Assembly (NCBI RefSeq): GCF_000281045.1
Contig: NW_008246083.1
Coordinates: forward strand, 261,838 to 325,837
Direction of reading: 5' to 3'
Length of the DNA stretch: 64,000 nucleotides
Source of the DNA: Saprolegnia diclina VS20
Lineage: Eukaryota > Oomycota > Saprolegniomycetes > Saprolegniales > Saprolegniaceae
A model generated the notes under the pieces. That model did no database searches. It saw only the letters and a program-made list of their open reading frames with translations, and had not been told where the DNA came from. The position numbers and the translations under genes are program-made. Positions 32,566 to 44,776 of the stretch are shown here, piece by piece. How positions within the stretch are numbered: the stretch's first letter is position 1; each line of letters opens with the position of its first letter.

Positions 32566-34441
32566 ATGGGCTTGACGCCAAAGGAGGCCTGCGCGTCAAC
32601 GGGGCCGCGCTACGGTGCGGCGAGCGCTCTGCAACCTCTGGCCAACCATCGATTTTAGGCTACTTGTCGCCATGGAGCGATCCACGCCTCGAATTTCGCC
32701 AGCTCCGCGTCGTCAACGACGCCAAGACGCTCTTCCATGTGACCGCCATGCGACCCTGCGCACAGGTCTTACGATTCGCCGTGCGTAGGCAGGCTGCCAT
32801 GCGTGCGAAACCACGATGGCGTCCGCGCTCGATGCGTCGATGGGGCGTTTGCAGCTGCATGTGCCGACGTCGATCGGTGTCTTGCCTAACGTCTCGCTCC
32901 AGCTTCAGGTCCACAGCCACGCCCGTCTCGCCGACCTGCGGATCATTCAGTGCTTCTACTTTGGTCCGAACGATGTCATTGTGCTGGACAATTCACTCGG
33001 CTGTGTCCCAGCGCACGTGACGCACCGCTGGGGCCTTCCATGGCGCAGCGCCTTCTTCGAGCGTCCACTACATCAGGCCGAGAGTGTCCCAAGCGACATC
33101 TTTGTATTTGAACGCGGCTCGCTCTTCCTGCACATGCGGGTCGATGTATGGTTCTTTGACCAAGCCAGTGAGAGTACTCGGCTCTGCGACAGCATCCGCG
33201 ATGGCTTTGCCCACCTCGTGCTCGAGAGCTTGCACCGCGGCGTCCTCTCGGTGCCATTTTCCCTGAAATCGTACAACAGCCGACATGACGTGTGCACATG
33301 CTAGTGGCCTCAACCGCCGCCAGCGCTGCACGAGGCCGTCCGGAAGCGGTACCCGACTCTTCTCTCGCTCCTGCTCGATCACAGTATACCTGTCGACACC
33401 TACGATGCGGTATCGCCGCACTTGAGTATCGAGTATCGACGCTGACCAAGCGTAGAAAGCCCGCACGGCGCTGCTTGTGGCTGTTGAAGACGACGCCGAG
33501 GCCATGGCAGTGCTTCTGCTCCAGCGCGGCGCGGCGCCCAACAAGGAGGTATGCTTCGCATCGCACATTCGCTATAGGGCGAGCGATGGGGCGTAGACGG
33601 ACGGTAGCTCGCCGCTCTTTCGAGCCATTCAACTAGGTCGGCTCTCGATGGTCGCGTGCATGCTGCAGCACAATCGACGCGCCGTCGTCGACGCGATTGC
33701 GCCGGCCAATGGCACCGACCCCGACAGCGTACGACGACGTCTGAGGTCGGTCGCGTCACGACGTTGCTTGTAGAGAAATCTCTCGGGCCTCATGTATGCA
33801 TACCGGTGCAACCAACCAGAGATCGCAGAAGAGCTTTTGCAGGCCGGCGCGAGCGTCCTTGGGCCGGTGCGTGGATCGCAGCTTGCAATATTTAGCTCAA
33901 GTTCAATGAGTGTAGCCCACCGGCCACAGCAGCGTGCTCTACTACTGCGTCGCCTACCTTACGGATGAAGACACGCAGCATGCGCATGTGAAGCGCCTCT
34001 TGGCGTTGGGCGCTGCCTGTGAGATCTACAAAGCGAGCTTCGTACGTCCTTCTCTACGAGCTCAACCAGTGACAGACGTTGCGGCGTCCATAGGTCAAGC
34101 CGAGCGCGATCGAACACGCGATTCGAGTCCGTGCGTACACGACGGTCGCGCTGCTTGTGTCGTATCCAGGCATGGCAGAGGACCCGATTGCTGTACGACA
34201 GCAAACCAACACCTTTGGTCGGAGGCTGTACATGCAATGGTAGGTATCGTATCGGCCGACGCTGCACCGCCTTGCGATCGAATGCGACGACGACGGACGC
34301 ATGCTGCGCACGCTGCATCTGGAATACTACGAGAGCGACGAAGTCGACAACACGTCTGTCCGACACGTGCTGCACCTCAAGTGGCTCCGGCAAAACGTCG
34401 AGAGGCTGGCGCTCGAGGAACAGCACCACGAGTACCCGTAA
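32566..34441 (+). CDS. Ankyrin-repeat protein 1 (tandem pair)
   Basis: 478 residues from ten exons: 32566-32614, 32659-32738, 32789-33250, 33305-33409, 33456-33548, 33597-33728, 33774-33866, 33916-34041, 34094-34192 and 34244-34441. The N-terminal about 200 residues form an unrecognised beta-rich domain with a CHAC motif; the rest are ankyrin repeats, for example PALHEAVRKRYPTLLSLLLD and TALLVAVEDDAEAMAVLLLQ. Most repeat exons are phase 0 and 93-132 nt, one repeat each. The start ATG at 32566 aligns residue by residue with that of the downstream paralogue (MGLTPKEACAST versus MPLLLSQALLAT). An in-frame TAG near 32786 lies inside a 50-nt intron and does not break the gene. Binding partner unknown. 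Confidence 0.78.
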
Positions 34442-34829
34442 TAATACCAACCCCGGTTGCAACCCACTATCTATTTCATGGCGCGATCAACTCGAATTGC
34501 GATACTGAAATGACAATACCGGTCTAGTCGGTGGTCGTTCTTGCTTGCCTTGCACACCGTACTCGGCAGGCGGCTACAAGTCTCGTATATCGTGGAGACT
34601 ATGTCGTCCATACGAGAAAGTCCAGTCGCGGGAGACGAACGTACAAAGCCGCGAGCGTCTGACGCCAGGCGCGAGATCTTCAGCGCCAAATCAGCCGTCA
34701 TTCTTGACAATCACCATCGTTCGCGATTGTTTCCTGTGTTTTCATTGGCCACAAGTCGCTGAGACAGCTCGGTGCCGATGATTGTGGCATGCTGGGGCCG
34801 ACGAACGTCAGTTTGCCTTTTGCTGGATC
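34442..34829. other. Spacer between ankyrin paralogues
   Basis: 388 bp with no coding character. It contains an ATTGG word at about 34745 and presumably the promoter of the second copy. Confidence 0.5.
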
Positions 34830-37257
34830 ATGCCGCTGCTTCTGAGCCAGGCGTTGTTGGCGACGCACCAGCGCTTGGGCTACTACGCACCGTGGCGCAG
34901 CTGTCGCCTGTTGCTCTCGACGCTCGACGTCCTCAAGACGGGCCACACGTCGCCGCTTTGTCGCATGGGCTGCGACGTCTGTGGGCAGACGATGGACGAG
35001 TCCCTCGACGCCACCAACGGCACGCTCGTCCTCCATCTGCAGAAAGAGTTTGTGTGGCTCCACCAGCTCGCGTTCCAACTGCGCTTTCACGCTGTGACTG
35101 CTTTCACATGCTTGCGCCTCGTGCAGTGTCTCGACCTTCCGAATGGCCTCGTCGTCGTCCACGATGCGACGTATGGCGCCGTGGCCGCAGACTCGGACCA
35201 CCTCTGGGTCATCGAGTGGGGCACGCTTCTCTCGAGCGCTGCAGCGGGCATCGAGCTGTGTCCCGGCGCCGCGGTCTCGGGGCACCTCTTCTATTTTGAC
35301 GGCACCACGCTCGTGCTGCACCAGCGCTGCGAGATCATGCTCGCCGACGACCCATCCGACAGCGAGGACCTTGCCGCTGCGGTCGACGACGGACTTGCTA
35401 TCGCCCTCCTCGAGCGCCTCCACCAGCAACGTTTCATGGTCTGCACAAGTCCAATATGGTTCCCTTGTCTGAGCCATGCTCTAGAAAGCGGTGCTGTCGC
35501 CTGCGGTCCACCGCGCCGTCGCCAAGCGATACTGGCCCCTTCTCGACCTCCTCCTCTCGCACGGCGCCAGCATTGAAGCTGTCGACAAGGTCGTCGTCTC
35601 CCATCAACAGACGTCTCAATGTACGACCTCCGTAGAACTTTTACACGCCGTTGAGCAAGGCCGTGGCCGATGGGGACGAAGCCTGCGTCGAGGCGCTCGT
35701 GAAGCGGGGCGCATCACCCTTCAACCTCGTACCGAAATCCTAATGTCGTCGCCTCGGCCAACATGTTTGTAGGCGTCTGGCATCTCGCCGCTCTTTGCTG
35801 CCATTCAACTCGGCCATCTCGGTATCACTCGCCTCCTCGTGGACGTGGACACGCCCAAGGCGCTGCTGCAATGCGTGCCCGTCGAGCGCCGCGAACTCTT
35901 CAACGTACAGTATCATCACATTTCCAAAGTATAATTCCTTGCGAACTGTAGCGGTCGGCGGTCTCGGCGCTCGGCTACGCCTACATTTGCAACCAGCCAG
36001 AGGTCGCGCTGCTGCTCTTGCACGCGGGCGCGTCGCCCTCGACAGTACGTCGACGCTCTGTGTTGACTATCAACTAAAGATGTGTAGGACTCTGGCACGA
36101 CGGTACTTGCGTCTTGCATTGGCCACGTCGAAAACCCGATCAATCGCATGACGCACGTCTTGGAGCTTCTCGACCGCGGTGCTGCCACCGACATCCACGT
36201 GCGCTCGTCGCTAGAGTCGTCGTCTGGTATGGACGACACGGCGATGGTCCGCGCGATCCAACGTTGCGACTACGACCTCGTGCGCCTTCTGATCGCTCGC
36301 CAGGATTACATCCCAGTGACTGCGGTACCTCTTCCGTGCACGAACGCGCGCGTCATCCTGACATGTCCTTAGAAAATTGCCATGGAAGAGGCCGCCGCGG
36401 CCATCTCGGACAACGGGCGCATGCAGCACCTCATCGGCAGTACCAGCGACAGCGTTACTTGGCTCGAACTCCCCGAGCTTTTTGCAGCGATCCGAGACGG
36501 AGACGTCGCCCGTGTAAAGGAACTGGGCACCTCAGAGGACCTTTGCACGCGCCAGCAAATCTTTGCGCTGGGGCGACTCCCCACCTGCGTGCGCCCCCTA
36601 CCCGGGGGCCCTCGAGGGGTACACAATACCCCAACTCAAGAGTCGAGCTCAGAGCCATGTAGATTGCCGTGACCGCGCTGATGTTTGCCTACATTTCCAA
36701 CCAGCCCGAGGTCGCACATGCGCTTCTCGAGGCTGGCGCCCGCGTGTGCATGGAGGTACTCGACATAAGACGACATTGGCGTGTGATCGACTAACTAATC
36801 GAGTGACAGGACGGCGAGGGCTCGGCGCTCTACTACTGCCTTGCTTGCGTCGAAGACGAAACCACTTGCATCGCCCACGTCTTGGAGCTCCTCGAGCGCG
36901 GCGCCAGCAGCGACATCACCAAGGTACAGAGTCGCCAAGAAATGAGTCTGAGTGGCTTTCTAGGGTGACGTGTCACCGCTGACGTACGCGGAAGACGCCG
37001 ACATGTTTTCCATTGTTGAAATTCTCTACGCGTACCTCGAGTCGGCCGTACGACGCTGTCTGCCGAGATTGGCCGAGGCCGCATGGCTTGGTGAACATGA
37101 CAATGTTTCGCACCCGGCAAACGACACCACTGACGAGAGCGCGACCGCCTTCGGGTCCATCGAGCAGCACCATCCCGATGTGCCAGGCAGCTGCGATGCT
37201 GCAGACGATAGCGACGTCGATGAATGGGAGGTCGTGGAGCAGTACCACTCATCCTAG
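34830..37257 (+). CDS. Ankyrin-repeat protein 2 (tandem pair)
   Basis: 671 residues from ten exons: 34830-35438, 35485-35589, 35636-35728, 35773-35904, 35952-36044, 36088-36324, 36373-36618, 36663-36755, 36810-36923 and 36964-37257. The first exon encodes a domain homologous to the N-terminus of ankyrin protein 1 (CDVCGQTMDESLDA matches CHACETTMASALDA). Repeats follow, such as PLFAAIQLGHLGITRLLVD, LGYAYICNQPEVALLLLHAG and LMFAYISNQPEVAHALLEAG. Exons of exactly 93 nt in phase 0 recur. The C-terminus is acidic. Both copies place introns at matching positions in the first repeats, showing that duplication followed intron gain. It is likely a scaffold; partner unknown. Confidence 0.82.
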
Positions 37258-38030
37258 CCGTCGTACGAAAGTTGTGACTGCGCTGCTTTCTCCTTCCTCC
37301 TCCGCACCCCGGACAACAACGACTGCGTAAAGATGTGAAAGAAAGAGTAAAAAGGGAATGATATCAGAGAGCTTAGTATCGTCAAAATGTGCAACATAAT
37401 CAGACGGCACTTCCAAATGTAAGCATTAGGTCTATCATTTTCATTCCCCTTACTAGACTACAAGCGATATCGAGTGAGTAAATTGGCCCTCGTCAGGATA
37501 ATTGTCCTCCTATGATTCAGAGTAATTCTAGAGATAATGGCAGTCATCGGGCGCGTTCTACTCGTCAACTAGTCTACGACACCTCCAAATCTCAACTGGT
37601 CGCAAACGGCAAGGTCTGGGCGCGGTCAAGGCGTCCGCACCAGTCTTTTTTCAGCCAATCATCGTGCGACCTTTTCGTCAACTTCGACCGCTGACCTCGT
37701 AACTTCGCTTTATAGCTTCGACAAACTCGTCATACATGATACGATCAAATGCTGGAGGTGTATTTCAGTTTCGGCATATGCCGCTTTGAAGATGGTAAGC
37801 GGATCAAATCCCCACTCCGTCGCTGCCAGTGCCATCGTCATTGCCGTGCGATGCACACGTATGGGCACATACATCTCAACGAGGATACATTGAGTTTGAT
37901 CGGTTGCACAACGGCTGCATGGGACAATGTTGTCGCTCACTGGCCACCGTCGTCGGAATGTGCCGAATTTAAACGCTGGAATGCCGAATTAGATGCGAAA
38001 CTGCGCGAAGATTCGCAAACACCAGTGAAG
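37258..38030. other. Intergenic; open frame joins the MTHFD exon
   Basis: 770 bp. The proximal part (37749-38030) is open in the frame of the MTHFD first exon, with a plausible stretch SECAEFKRWNAELDAKL, so the protein could start upstream at 37749. The distal part has a CCAAT-like word at about 37667 and no other feature. Confidence 0.4.
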
Positions 38031-39239
38031 ATGGGCGTGGCGACGCGGGTCATCCAAGGTGCGCAGATCGCCGCCAAGATGCGTGCGCAGGTCAAGGCCA
38101 AGGTAGACGCATGCCATTGCCATCGTCTAAACACTTCTGTAGATCGATGCCATTGCGGCGACGACGCCGGCGGTACAAGCCATGCTTGCGTCTCTCATGC
38201 TCATCGTGCTGGGCTAGCGGCCATCGCTGGGCGTGATCATGGTTGGCGACCGGAAAGACTCGCGCCTGTATGTCGAGGCCAAAGGCCGCGCGTGCCTCGA
38301 GGTTGGCATCACTTCAGTGAACCAATTCTTCCCGATGGACGTCGCCCAAGTACGTTGCTACCAACGCGTGGCCATCCTCATGGCAGGTCTAGGCGGACCT
38401 CTTGAAGCAAATTGACGCGTTCAACGCCGACGCGTCCATCGATGGTATCTTGGTGCAGGTACATCTGACATCATCCATGGGCGATGGCCTCACCGTGCGT
38501 AGCTGCCGCTGCCGCCAACGATCGACGAGAAGGCTGTCATCGACGCGGTCTTGCCGACAAAAGACGTCGACGGACTGCACCCGTTCAACGTTGGCGAGCT
38601 CTCGATGCGCGGGCGCACGCCGCACTTTACTGCGTGCACCCCAGAGGGCGTTCTGCAGCTGCTGGACGAGGTTGCGCACTGGTCACACGTGGTGCCCACG
38701 TGTCATCGACGGTCGTAGGAGGGCATTGAGCTACAAGGCAAGGTCGTCGTTGTGCTCGGGCGCAGCGACTTGGTCGGCAACCCCGTCGGTATGCTTTTGC
38801 GCAAGCGCCACGCCACGGTCATCTCGTGTCACTCGCGCACGGGCAACGTACTCATTCTTCCTGCGGTGCTCCAAGGTTCAGGCGACCATCCGATTATAGA
38901 TCCCGACCTTTGTTGGCATGGCCGACATTGTCATTAGCGCCTGCGGTGTCCCACGCCTCGTCCGCGGGAGCTGGCTCAAGCCTGGCGCGGTCGTCCTTGA
39001 CGTTGGCATCAACTTTGTCGCGGACGGCACGGTCGTCGGTGACGTGTGTTTTGACGAAGCCATGGGCGTGGCTGGGGCCATCACCCCCGTCCCTGGCGGT
39101 GCGTCGGCGTCGCATTGAACGTGTTTAAACAGCTTGCAATGACGTAGGGGTCGGGCCCATGACGATCGCGATGCTCATGCGCAACGTCAGCATCGCGTTC
39201 GAGCGCCGAATAAACGCTTTGGCGGGCAAACCCGTTTAA
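38031..39239 (+). CDS. Methylene-THF dehydrogenase / methenyl-THF cyclohydrolase (FolD/MTHFD family)
   Basis: Bifunctional one-carbon enzyme interconverting 5,10-methylene-, 5,10-methenyl- and 10-formyl-tetrahydrofolate. 295 residues, the usual FolD length, from exons 38031-38102, 38143-38172, 38218-38349, 38393-38458, 38503-38670, 38719-38847, 38900-39098 and 39148-39239. Diagnostic motifs are in order: [20 protein letters not shown] (catalytic Tyr and Lys), [15 protein letters not shown] (spliced), [50 protein letters not shown] and ITPVPGGVGPMT. The second coding exon is only 30 nt. The chosen Met gives a typical start; an extended form from 37749 is possible. No synthetase domain is attached. 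Confidence 0.92.
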
Positions 39240-39293
39240 ACTCACAATACGAAACTGGTTGTGCGTCGTATCAGTTTCACTCGACCACCGCGC

Positions 39294-42200
39294 ATGGAGC
39301 CGCACTTTGCCGCGACGTCGCTCCCCAAAGTCTTTCGCGAGAGCTTGGCCAAAGCTGCCGAGGTCCGTGAGCCGCTTCGGCCGTCCCTTCCTCGGCAAGC
39401 GTAGGCTACAACATTCCTTCTTTTGTAAGCATCGAGCGTACCTAGCGCGACGGCCAGCTCGACGCACCGCCGCAGCAGCGGTGTGCCTCCGAACCAGTCG
39501 CACTTGGTCTCGCCAAGAGCGTTCGAAGCCCCGTTCGGGACGCAACCTCGTAAGCCCAAGCCGCAAGCGACAGCGAGTATCGACCCGCGAGACGAAGCCG
39601 GCATTCTGTTTCCGTACAACAACATTGCCGACGACGACGGGTCACTGCAGCAAATCATGTGGGCCAAGTGGAACCACGACGCCACCAACGACTCGCAGGC
39701 GGCGAGTGCCAAAGATGCATTCGTGTCCTTTGCCTTGTACGCTGATTGCCAAGTTGTCGGGTGCTTGACAGATATATTGTCCAGATATGCTCAAGTCAAG
39801 CTCCAAGAGGCGCAGCGCATGGCCGCGTACTTGGAGCAGCCCAACCTCTTTGTAACAGCGGTCGCGAGCTCGCTTCTCCAGCGGGTAGAATCATGAAGGC
39901 GTCGATACCGATCCTATCGACGGGTTCTAGTGCGCCGACCGGCTCGGAGCGTCTGGCGGCATCGTCCGCCAGCTTCTACAGGTGCTCCTCTCGGCCATCT
40001 ACCACCGCAAGGACGCGGATGTGACGCCGGCGCGCCTCAACGTCGACCGCTACGCGCCCTACTTTGCGGTACGTGGCCGCATCGACTCGACGTGTAGGAT
40101 ACAATGATGTAGGAATACCGCCGACTGCGGCGGACGTGCGTCGACCTCCTCGAAGAAAACACGCGCAAGCACAACGAGACGGCAGCGCGCAAGCAAGGCT
40201 TTGGCAAGATCCAGCGCGTCATCCAGGGCACGACGCGCATTTGGAAGCACCGGCTGCTGCATTTTCTCTACTTTCAGTGGGCGTACTATGTCTTTCGTCG
40301 ACGGCGCATTCGACGCGTACCTACATCGAATCTCGGTCGTTTGTCGAGTCAATATTGTCGTCTAGTTTGTGGACCGGACGTTTCGACACAAAAACCGCGG
40401 GTCCGTGCGCGACACCTTTCGCGCGTGGCGCATCGAGGCACTCCGCCGTGCCTACTATGTACGAGAACCAAGTTGTGCAACTACTCGTGTACACGAGGGC
40501 ATAGCGCGAGTCGGCCAATTACCAGACAATGTTGTCCGTCACCGCCGAGTCGCTCAGCCGCAAGGTGGCTGGAACCTGGGATTCCCAGACGCTGAACTTG
40601 CATGGTAGGATGTGCAACTGACCAGCGCCACCGAGAAGATCGCCAAGTTACAAATGCATGTCGACCAGCTTACGACGACCAACTCCAACTTGGTACATCA
40701 GGACGCGTTGCAGTCGTATCGAACAAACGACGCTAGATCACGCGGGTCCAAGACCTCGAGAGTCAAATTCGCATCTTGAAGCTCACGATGCGGGGCAGCT
40801 TGACGGCGCCAGCAGCGCAAGACCACCCACCGCTTGTGTCGGCCATGACGGCGCCGCCCGCGGCGTACGAGCGCATGGACACGATCGTGTACGAGGACGA
40901 CCAGCCGCGCGACGACGGCGGTGGCGCGCGCGTCAACAAGATGCTTCTCGAAGGCATGTTTGCCATGGCGCGCATGGTCGAGTCGGCCGTGATCCAGTTT
41001 AGCAAAGAGTCGCTCGAAGCACTCGAGACGCAGTACGACGGCGCCGAGCTGCGCCAGCTCTCCCAGCGTGTACAACTCGTCGTTTTCGAGAGACGACAGT
41101 GCTTATAACGATTGTAGATTGCAGACGAGCACGCGCAAATCGACAAGATCACGACCGGGTACCATGACGTGCACTTGACCAACGTCTTGAGCAAGCCCGT
41201 GGACACGATTTTGCTGCATTGGGCGCGCATGAAGCTTGAGGAGAGCAAAATTGTGCTGCGACCGCAAGACCGAATGGTAGACAAGTTGTCCATTGTTTGA
41301 CACACCACAACTCGTCGCTCGACCGCGTAGCTCAAGAACTTTACCGACGATCTGGCCGACGGCAGTAAATTCTCGACGCTTTTGCACCACTTGTTTCCAC
41401 GCGACTACGACACCCACGTACTTCCACGCTAGACAAATATGTACATGCTCCACGCGAGGCTACTAGATGGTGCACGAAATCAATGTCGAGCAGCGATTGG
41501 CCAACATTGAGCGCTTCAACAAGACGCTGCGCGTCGAGTCGTCGAGCGACGTCAAGGTACCCGTCATTGTCACTGCCGACTCGATCGCGGCCCAGCGCGG
41601 GCTTGAGAACGCTGTCTTTATCAGCGTGCTCTTTACGCTCTCGCCGTACGATCGATCGATTTCTTCGTCGAACCTTGTGCAATATTCCGGTAGCGGCCAC
41701 TTTTCCAAGGTCAACACGGAGAAATGCCGCAAGGTGTTTCTGCAAATCGTCTCGGCGTGGAAAAAGGTTTGGGTTTGTGGACAACTTGTCTGTTTTAAAG
41801 ATGACATGCTAGGTGCGGAGCTTGATGCTCGAGGTGAAGCGCACGCCCGACGATCCGCTTGGCGCCGAAAACATGATGGTCGTGACGCTCGGGAAGGAGA
41901 TGCGCCGCGTCGAAGAGCTGCACACGCTGCTTCAGAAAGAAATGACGTCGCTCGTCTGCGCGAGCAACGAGAGCGCCGGCGTTCTCTCCAAGCTCCTCCA
42001 CAAGATCTTGTGTTTTACGTGGCGGGTTGGTCTCTCGCTAGATTGATCGATTGATACAAACATCGTTGGTAGATGTTGTCGCAGCGCGACCGCGGCGTCG
42101 ACGGCGACATCATTGACGAGCGCCGCGCCGACACGCTTCGCAAATTTACGAGTGTGAGTGCCAACGTAATCCGCCGGCTCATTTCAGACGAACCGTCGCC

Positions 42201-43339
42201 GCGCCGTCGCAGCATCTCGGACACGGAGGTCATGACGCGCGTCTTTGGCATTCAAAAAGTGCTCAAGCACCACTTTAACGACCTCCACGCCATCTTTCGT
42301 CACTACAGGTTGGCATCAGCCAGTCGACATTTGCAGGAGACTGACGCGTGCCACGGTATGTTAGTTGCAGCACCTTGCGCGGCCACTCGGCGACCATGAG
42401 TCTCCAAGAATACATTAAATTCGTCAAGGTACGAGGCGGTGGGCATGCAAAACATGACCGTCGTGTGCAAAGGACTGCAACATTGTCGACAAGAAGGTGC
42501 ATTTGCCCGTCGTCGACGCCATCTACCACCACTGTGTCGAGGCCCAGTACGTCTATTCATATGCAAGGACGGACGCTGACGCTGACGTAGGGACGACGGC
42601 ACAGCGCAGCGTGAAATGTCACCGATGGACTTTGTCCACGCGCTGGTTCTTGTTGCGGACAAGAAATTTCCGAGCATGGTCTTTGAAGAGCGGATCCAGG
42701 AGCTTTTGGACAAGTGCGTCTTGCCCAACGCGAGTCGGTCGCAACCCGAAGCGTTCCGCCTCCTCTTGCACTCGCCCGAGGTACTCCATCGCTTGCAAGT
42801 TGATTAGGCAAATATGTCTACTAGGTGCGGGCTGTCCTTTTGAAATTCAAGAGCCCGCTCCAGCACGTCTTCAAGTACTACTCCAACATGAAGACCGACG
42901 ACGTATGAGATTGCATAAACCCAATTTGAAGGATACGTTGGGGTGTAGGAAATGACGGCCGCGAGCAAGTCGAGCACGACGCTCGACGTCAACGAATTCC
43001 TGAGTCTCGTCAAAGACTGCAAGCTCATGGGCTTTTTTGTGACGGACGCGATCGTCAAGCAGGTCTTTATCCTCGTGCAGCGACAGTACGACGACACAGA
43101 GACGCAAGTGAGCACAACGACGACCGACGACGAGCTCCAAATCGATTTCGCCGAGTTTGAAGAGGTGCGAAGCACCTGCAACAGCGCAAGTCGCATGGAT
43201 GGAGTAGGCGCTGGCCGTGCTCACGGAGCATGTGATCTGCAACCCGTACATCCCGCTGCACAAGCGCCTCGAGCAGTTTGTGACTGAAATGGTCTTGCCC
43301 CGCGCCCGCCAAAAGAAGACCAAAGGCGACCACCACTAA
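39294..43339 (+). CDS. CH-domain coiled-coil protein with SFI1-like helical repeats
   Basis: 1066 residues over 19 exons, the first at 39294-39400, 39446-39884, 39931-40068 and 40113-40316 and the last at 43208-43339; every junction is GT-AG and in frame. The Ser/Pro-rich N-terminus is followed by SFI1/IQ-like helices (FLYFQWAYYVFRRRRIRR, VRDTFRAWRIEALRR), coiled coil (about 330-400), and a calponin-homology domain (about 500-630: NVLSKPVDTILLHWARMKL, LKNFTDDLADGSKFSTLLHH). The helical C-terminus has EF-hand-like segments (LDVNEFLSLVKDCK, LQIDFAEFEEALAVL). It is a likely cytoskeletal or basal-body/flagellar component, by domain type only. It begins 54 bp after the MTHFD stop. The stretch 39717-39800 is open throughout but might hide one more intron. 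Confidence 0.78.
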
Positions 43340-43565
43340 GAACGCACAGTTATTAGTTAGTTGTTTCCATAGTCGATAAACGCGCTTTAGTGCACAACAT
43401 CTAGTACATATTGGTTAGTCGTTCAATCTCTCGTCGACGGCGCAGTCGATGGATCCATTCGTCCGCGGTGCAGGTGCTTGTGGCGATCCGCGTGTCGCGT
43501 ATCCGGATGCTGACCTGGCGTACGGATAACGCCATTTCCGAATCGGCTGCCAACAACGCAAGAGA

Positions 43566-44584
43566 ATGGCAGCTTTGGGCAACGATGTAGTGCTGGGTCT
43601 CCTCGGGACGGGCAAGATCGGCAGCGCCGTCATGACGGGCTACTGCTCGCCGGTCGCCGCCAAGTCGACATGGGAGCCCAAGGCCATCTTCGTGAGCCCG
43701 CGCGGGACGGAGAAGGCCAAGGCGCTCCAGGCCAAGTTCCCGGCCAAGGTCACGATCGCGGCCACGAACCAGGCCGTCATTGATGCGTCCAACGTCATCT
43801 TCATTGGCTTGCTTCCGGACATTGCGCGCCAGGTACACAGCGATTGCGCACCTGCTGCCTTCTCATGGCGGCGACGTAGGAACTGCCGGCGCTCACCTTT
43901 CCGCCGCACGTCACGGTCATCTCGATGATGGCCACGATCCCGTACGACGAGCTCGTCCAGCTCGTGCGTCTCCCCAAGGCGAACGTGGTACACACAGCCA
44001 TGTGCATACTGCTTGCGATGAAGAGGCCATTAGGTGCGCACGGTCCCGCTGCCAAGCTCGTCGCGTCGCACGGGTCCGATCCTCGCGTACCCCAAGCAGT
44101 CGTACGTGGAGCAGCTCTTGCTGCAGATCGGGACACCGGTGATGGTTGACACGGAGAGCGAAGTGACGACGCTTGTAGGCTACATGACATTCACTTTCCA
44201 TCGCCTCATGTGTCTCTTCCATCACGGTAGACGGGCATGACGGCCATGATCTCGTTCTTCTACGCGACATGCGGCCACCTCCAGCAGTGGTGCGTCAACA
44301 ACGGCGTTGGTACGCGCTCATCTCTGTCGCTAAAGCTCATGGTGCACGTAGAGGACTCGGCGTCGCGCGCGTACGTTGCCTCGTTCTTCCAGTCGCTCGC
44401 CGACGCGGGCATGGTGTCGACCGAAGCCTTCCACGACATGGCCGAGGAGGCCGCGACCCCCGGCGGCCTCAACGAGCAGACCCACCGCGGCCTCACGAGC
44501 ACGGGCGCGTACGAGCTCATGCTCGACCAGGTCGACGCCATCTTCACGCGCTTGACCAAGGCCGCGCCGGCGCCGCGTCGCTAG
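43566..44584 (+). CDS. Pyrroline-5-carboxylate reductase family protein
   Basis: 275 residues, typical of ProC/P5CR, which reduces pyrroline-5-carboxylate to proline with NAD(P)H. Exons are 43566-43832, 43880-43987, 44034-44174, 44231-44309 and 44352-44584. The N-terminal Rossmann domain carries GLLGTGKIGSAVMTGY, then VIFIGLLPDIARQ, TVISMMATIPYDEL, and the C-terminal dimerisation domain has EEAATPGGLNEQTHRGL, corresponding to the PGG(T/L) loop. The usual MPNTP stretch reads VPLPSSSRR, so substrate specificity may differ from canonical P5CR. Upstream, ATAAACGCGC at about 43377 resembles the AAAACGCA promoter word. Confidence 0.85.
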
Positions 44585-44776
44585 CGGCGGAACCGCCCAC
44601 CCTAGATCTCGGTCGCTACAAACACGGTGTGGATTTTCACGTGGCTTTGTTTTTTAAATGACTTGTTCATGTATGTTATCCGGAATGGTGGTGCAATAAT
44701 AATATTTACGGCCGAAACGGAGGTGCCATTTTTTTTCCCGAGCGCCACCCGAGAGGCCGACGCGCTTCAAGCCGCG

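Noticed and set aside
32786-32788. In-frame TAG in ankyrin gene 1 when aligned to gene 2
   Set aside because: It forms the acceptor of a 50-nt intron (32739-32788); the other frame upstream (YLSPWSDPRLEF) matches gene 2 (YYAPW...), so the gene is intact.
37749-38030. Upstream extension of the MTHFD protein
   Set aside because: Open in frame, but sequence before [10 protein letters not shown] has no family similarity; kept only as an alternative start.
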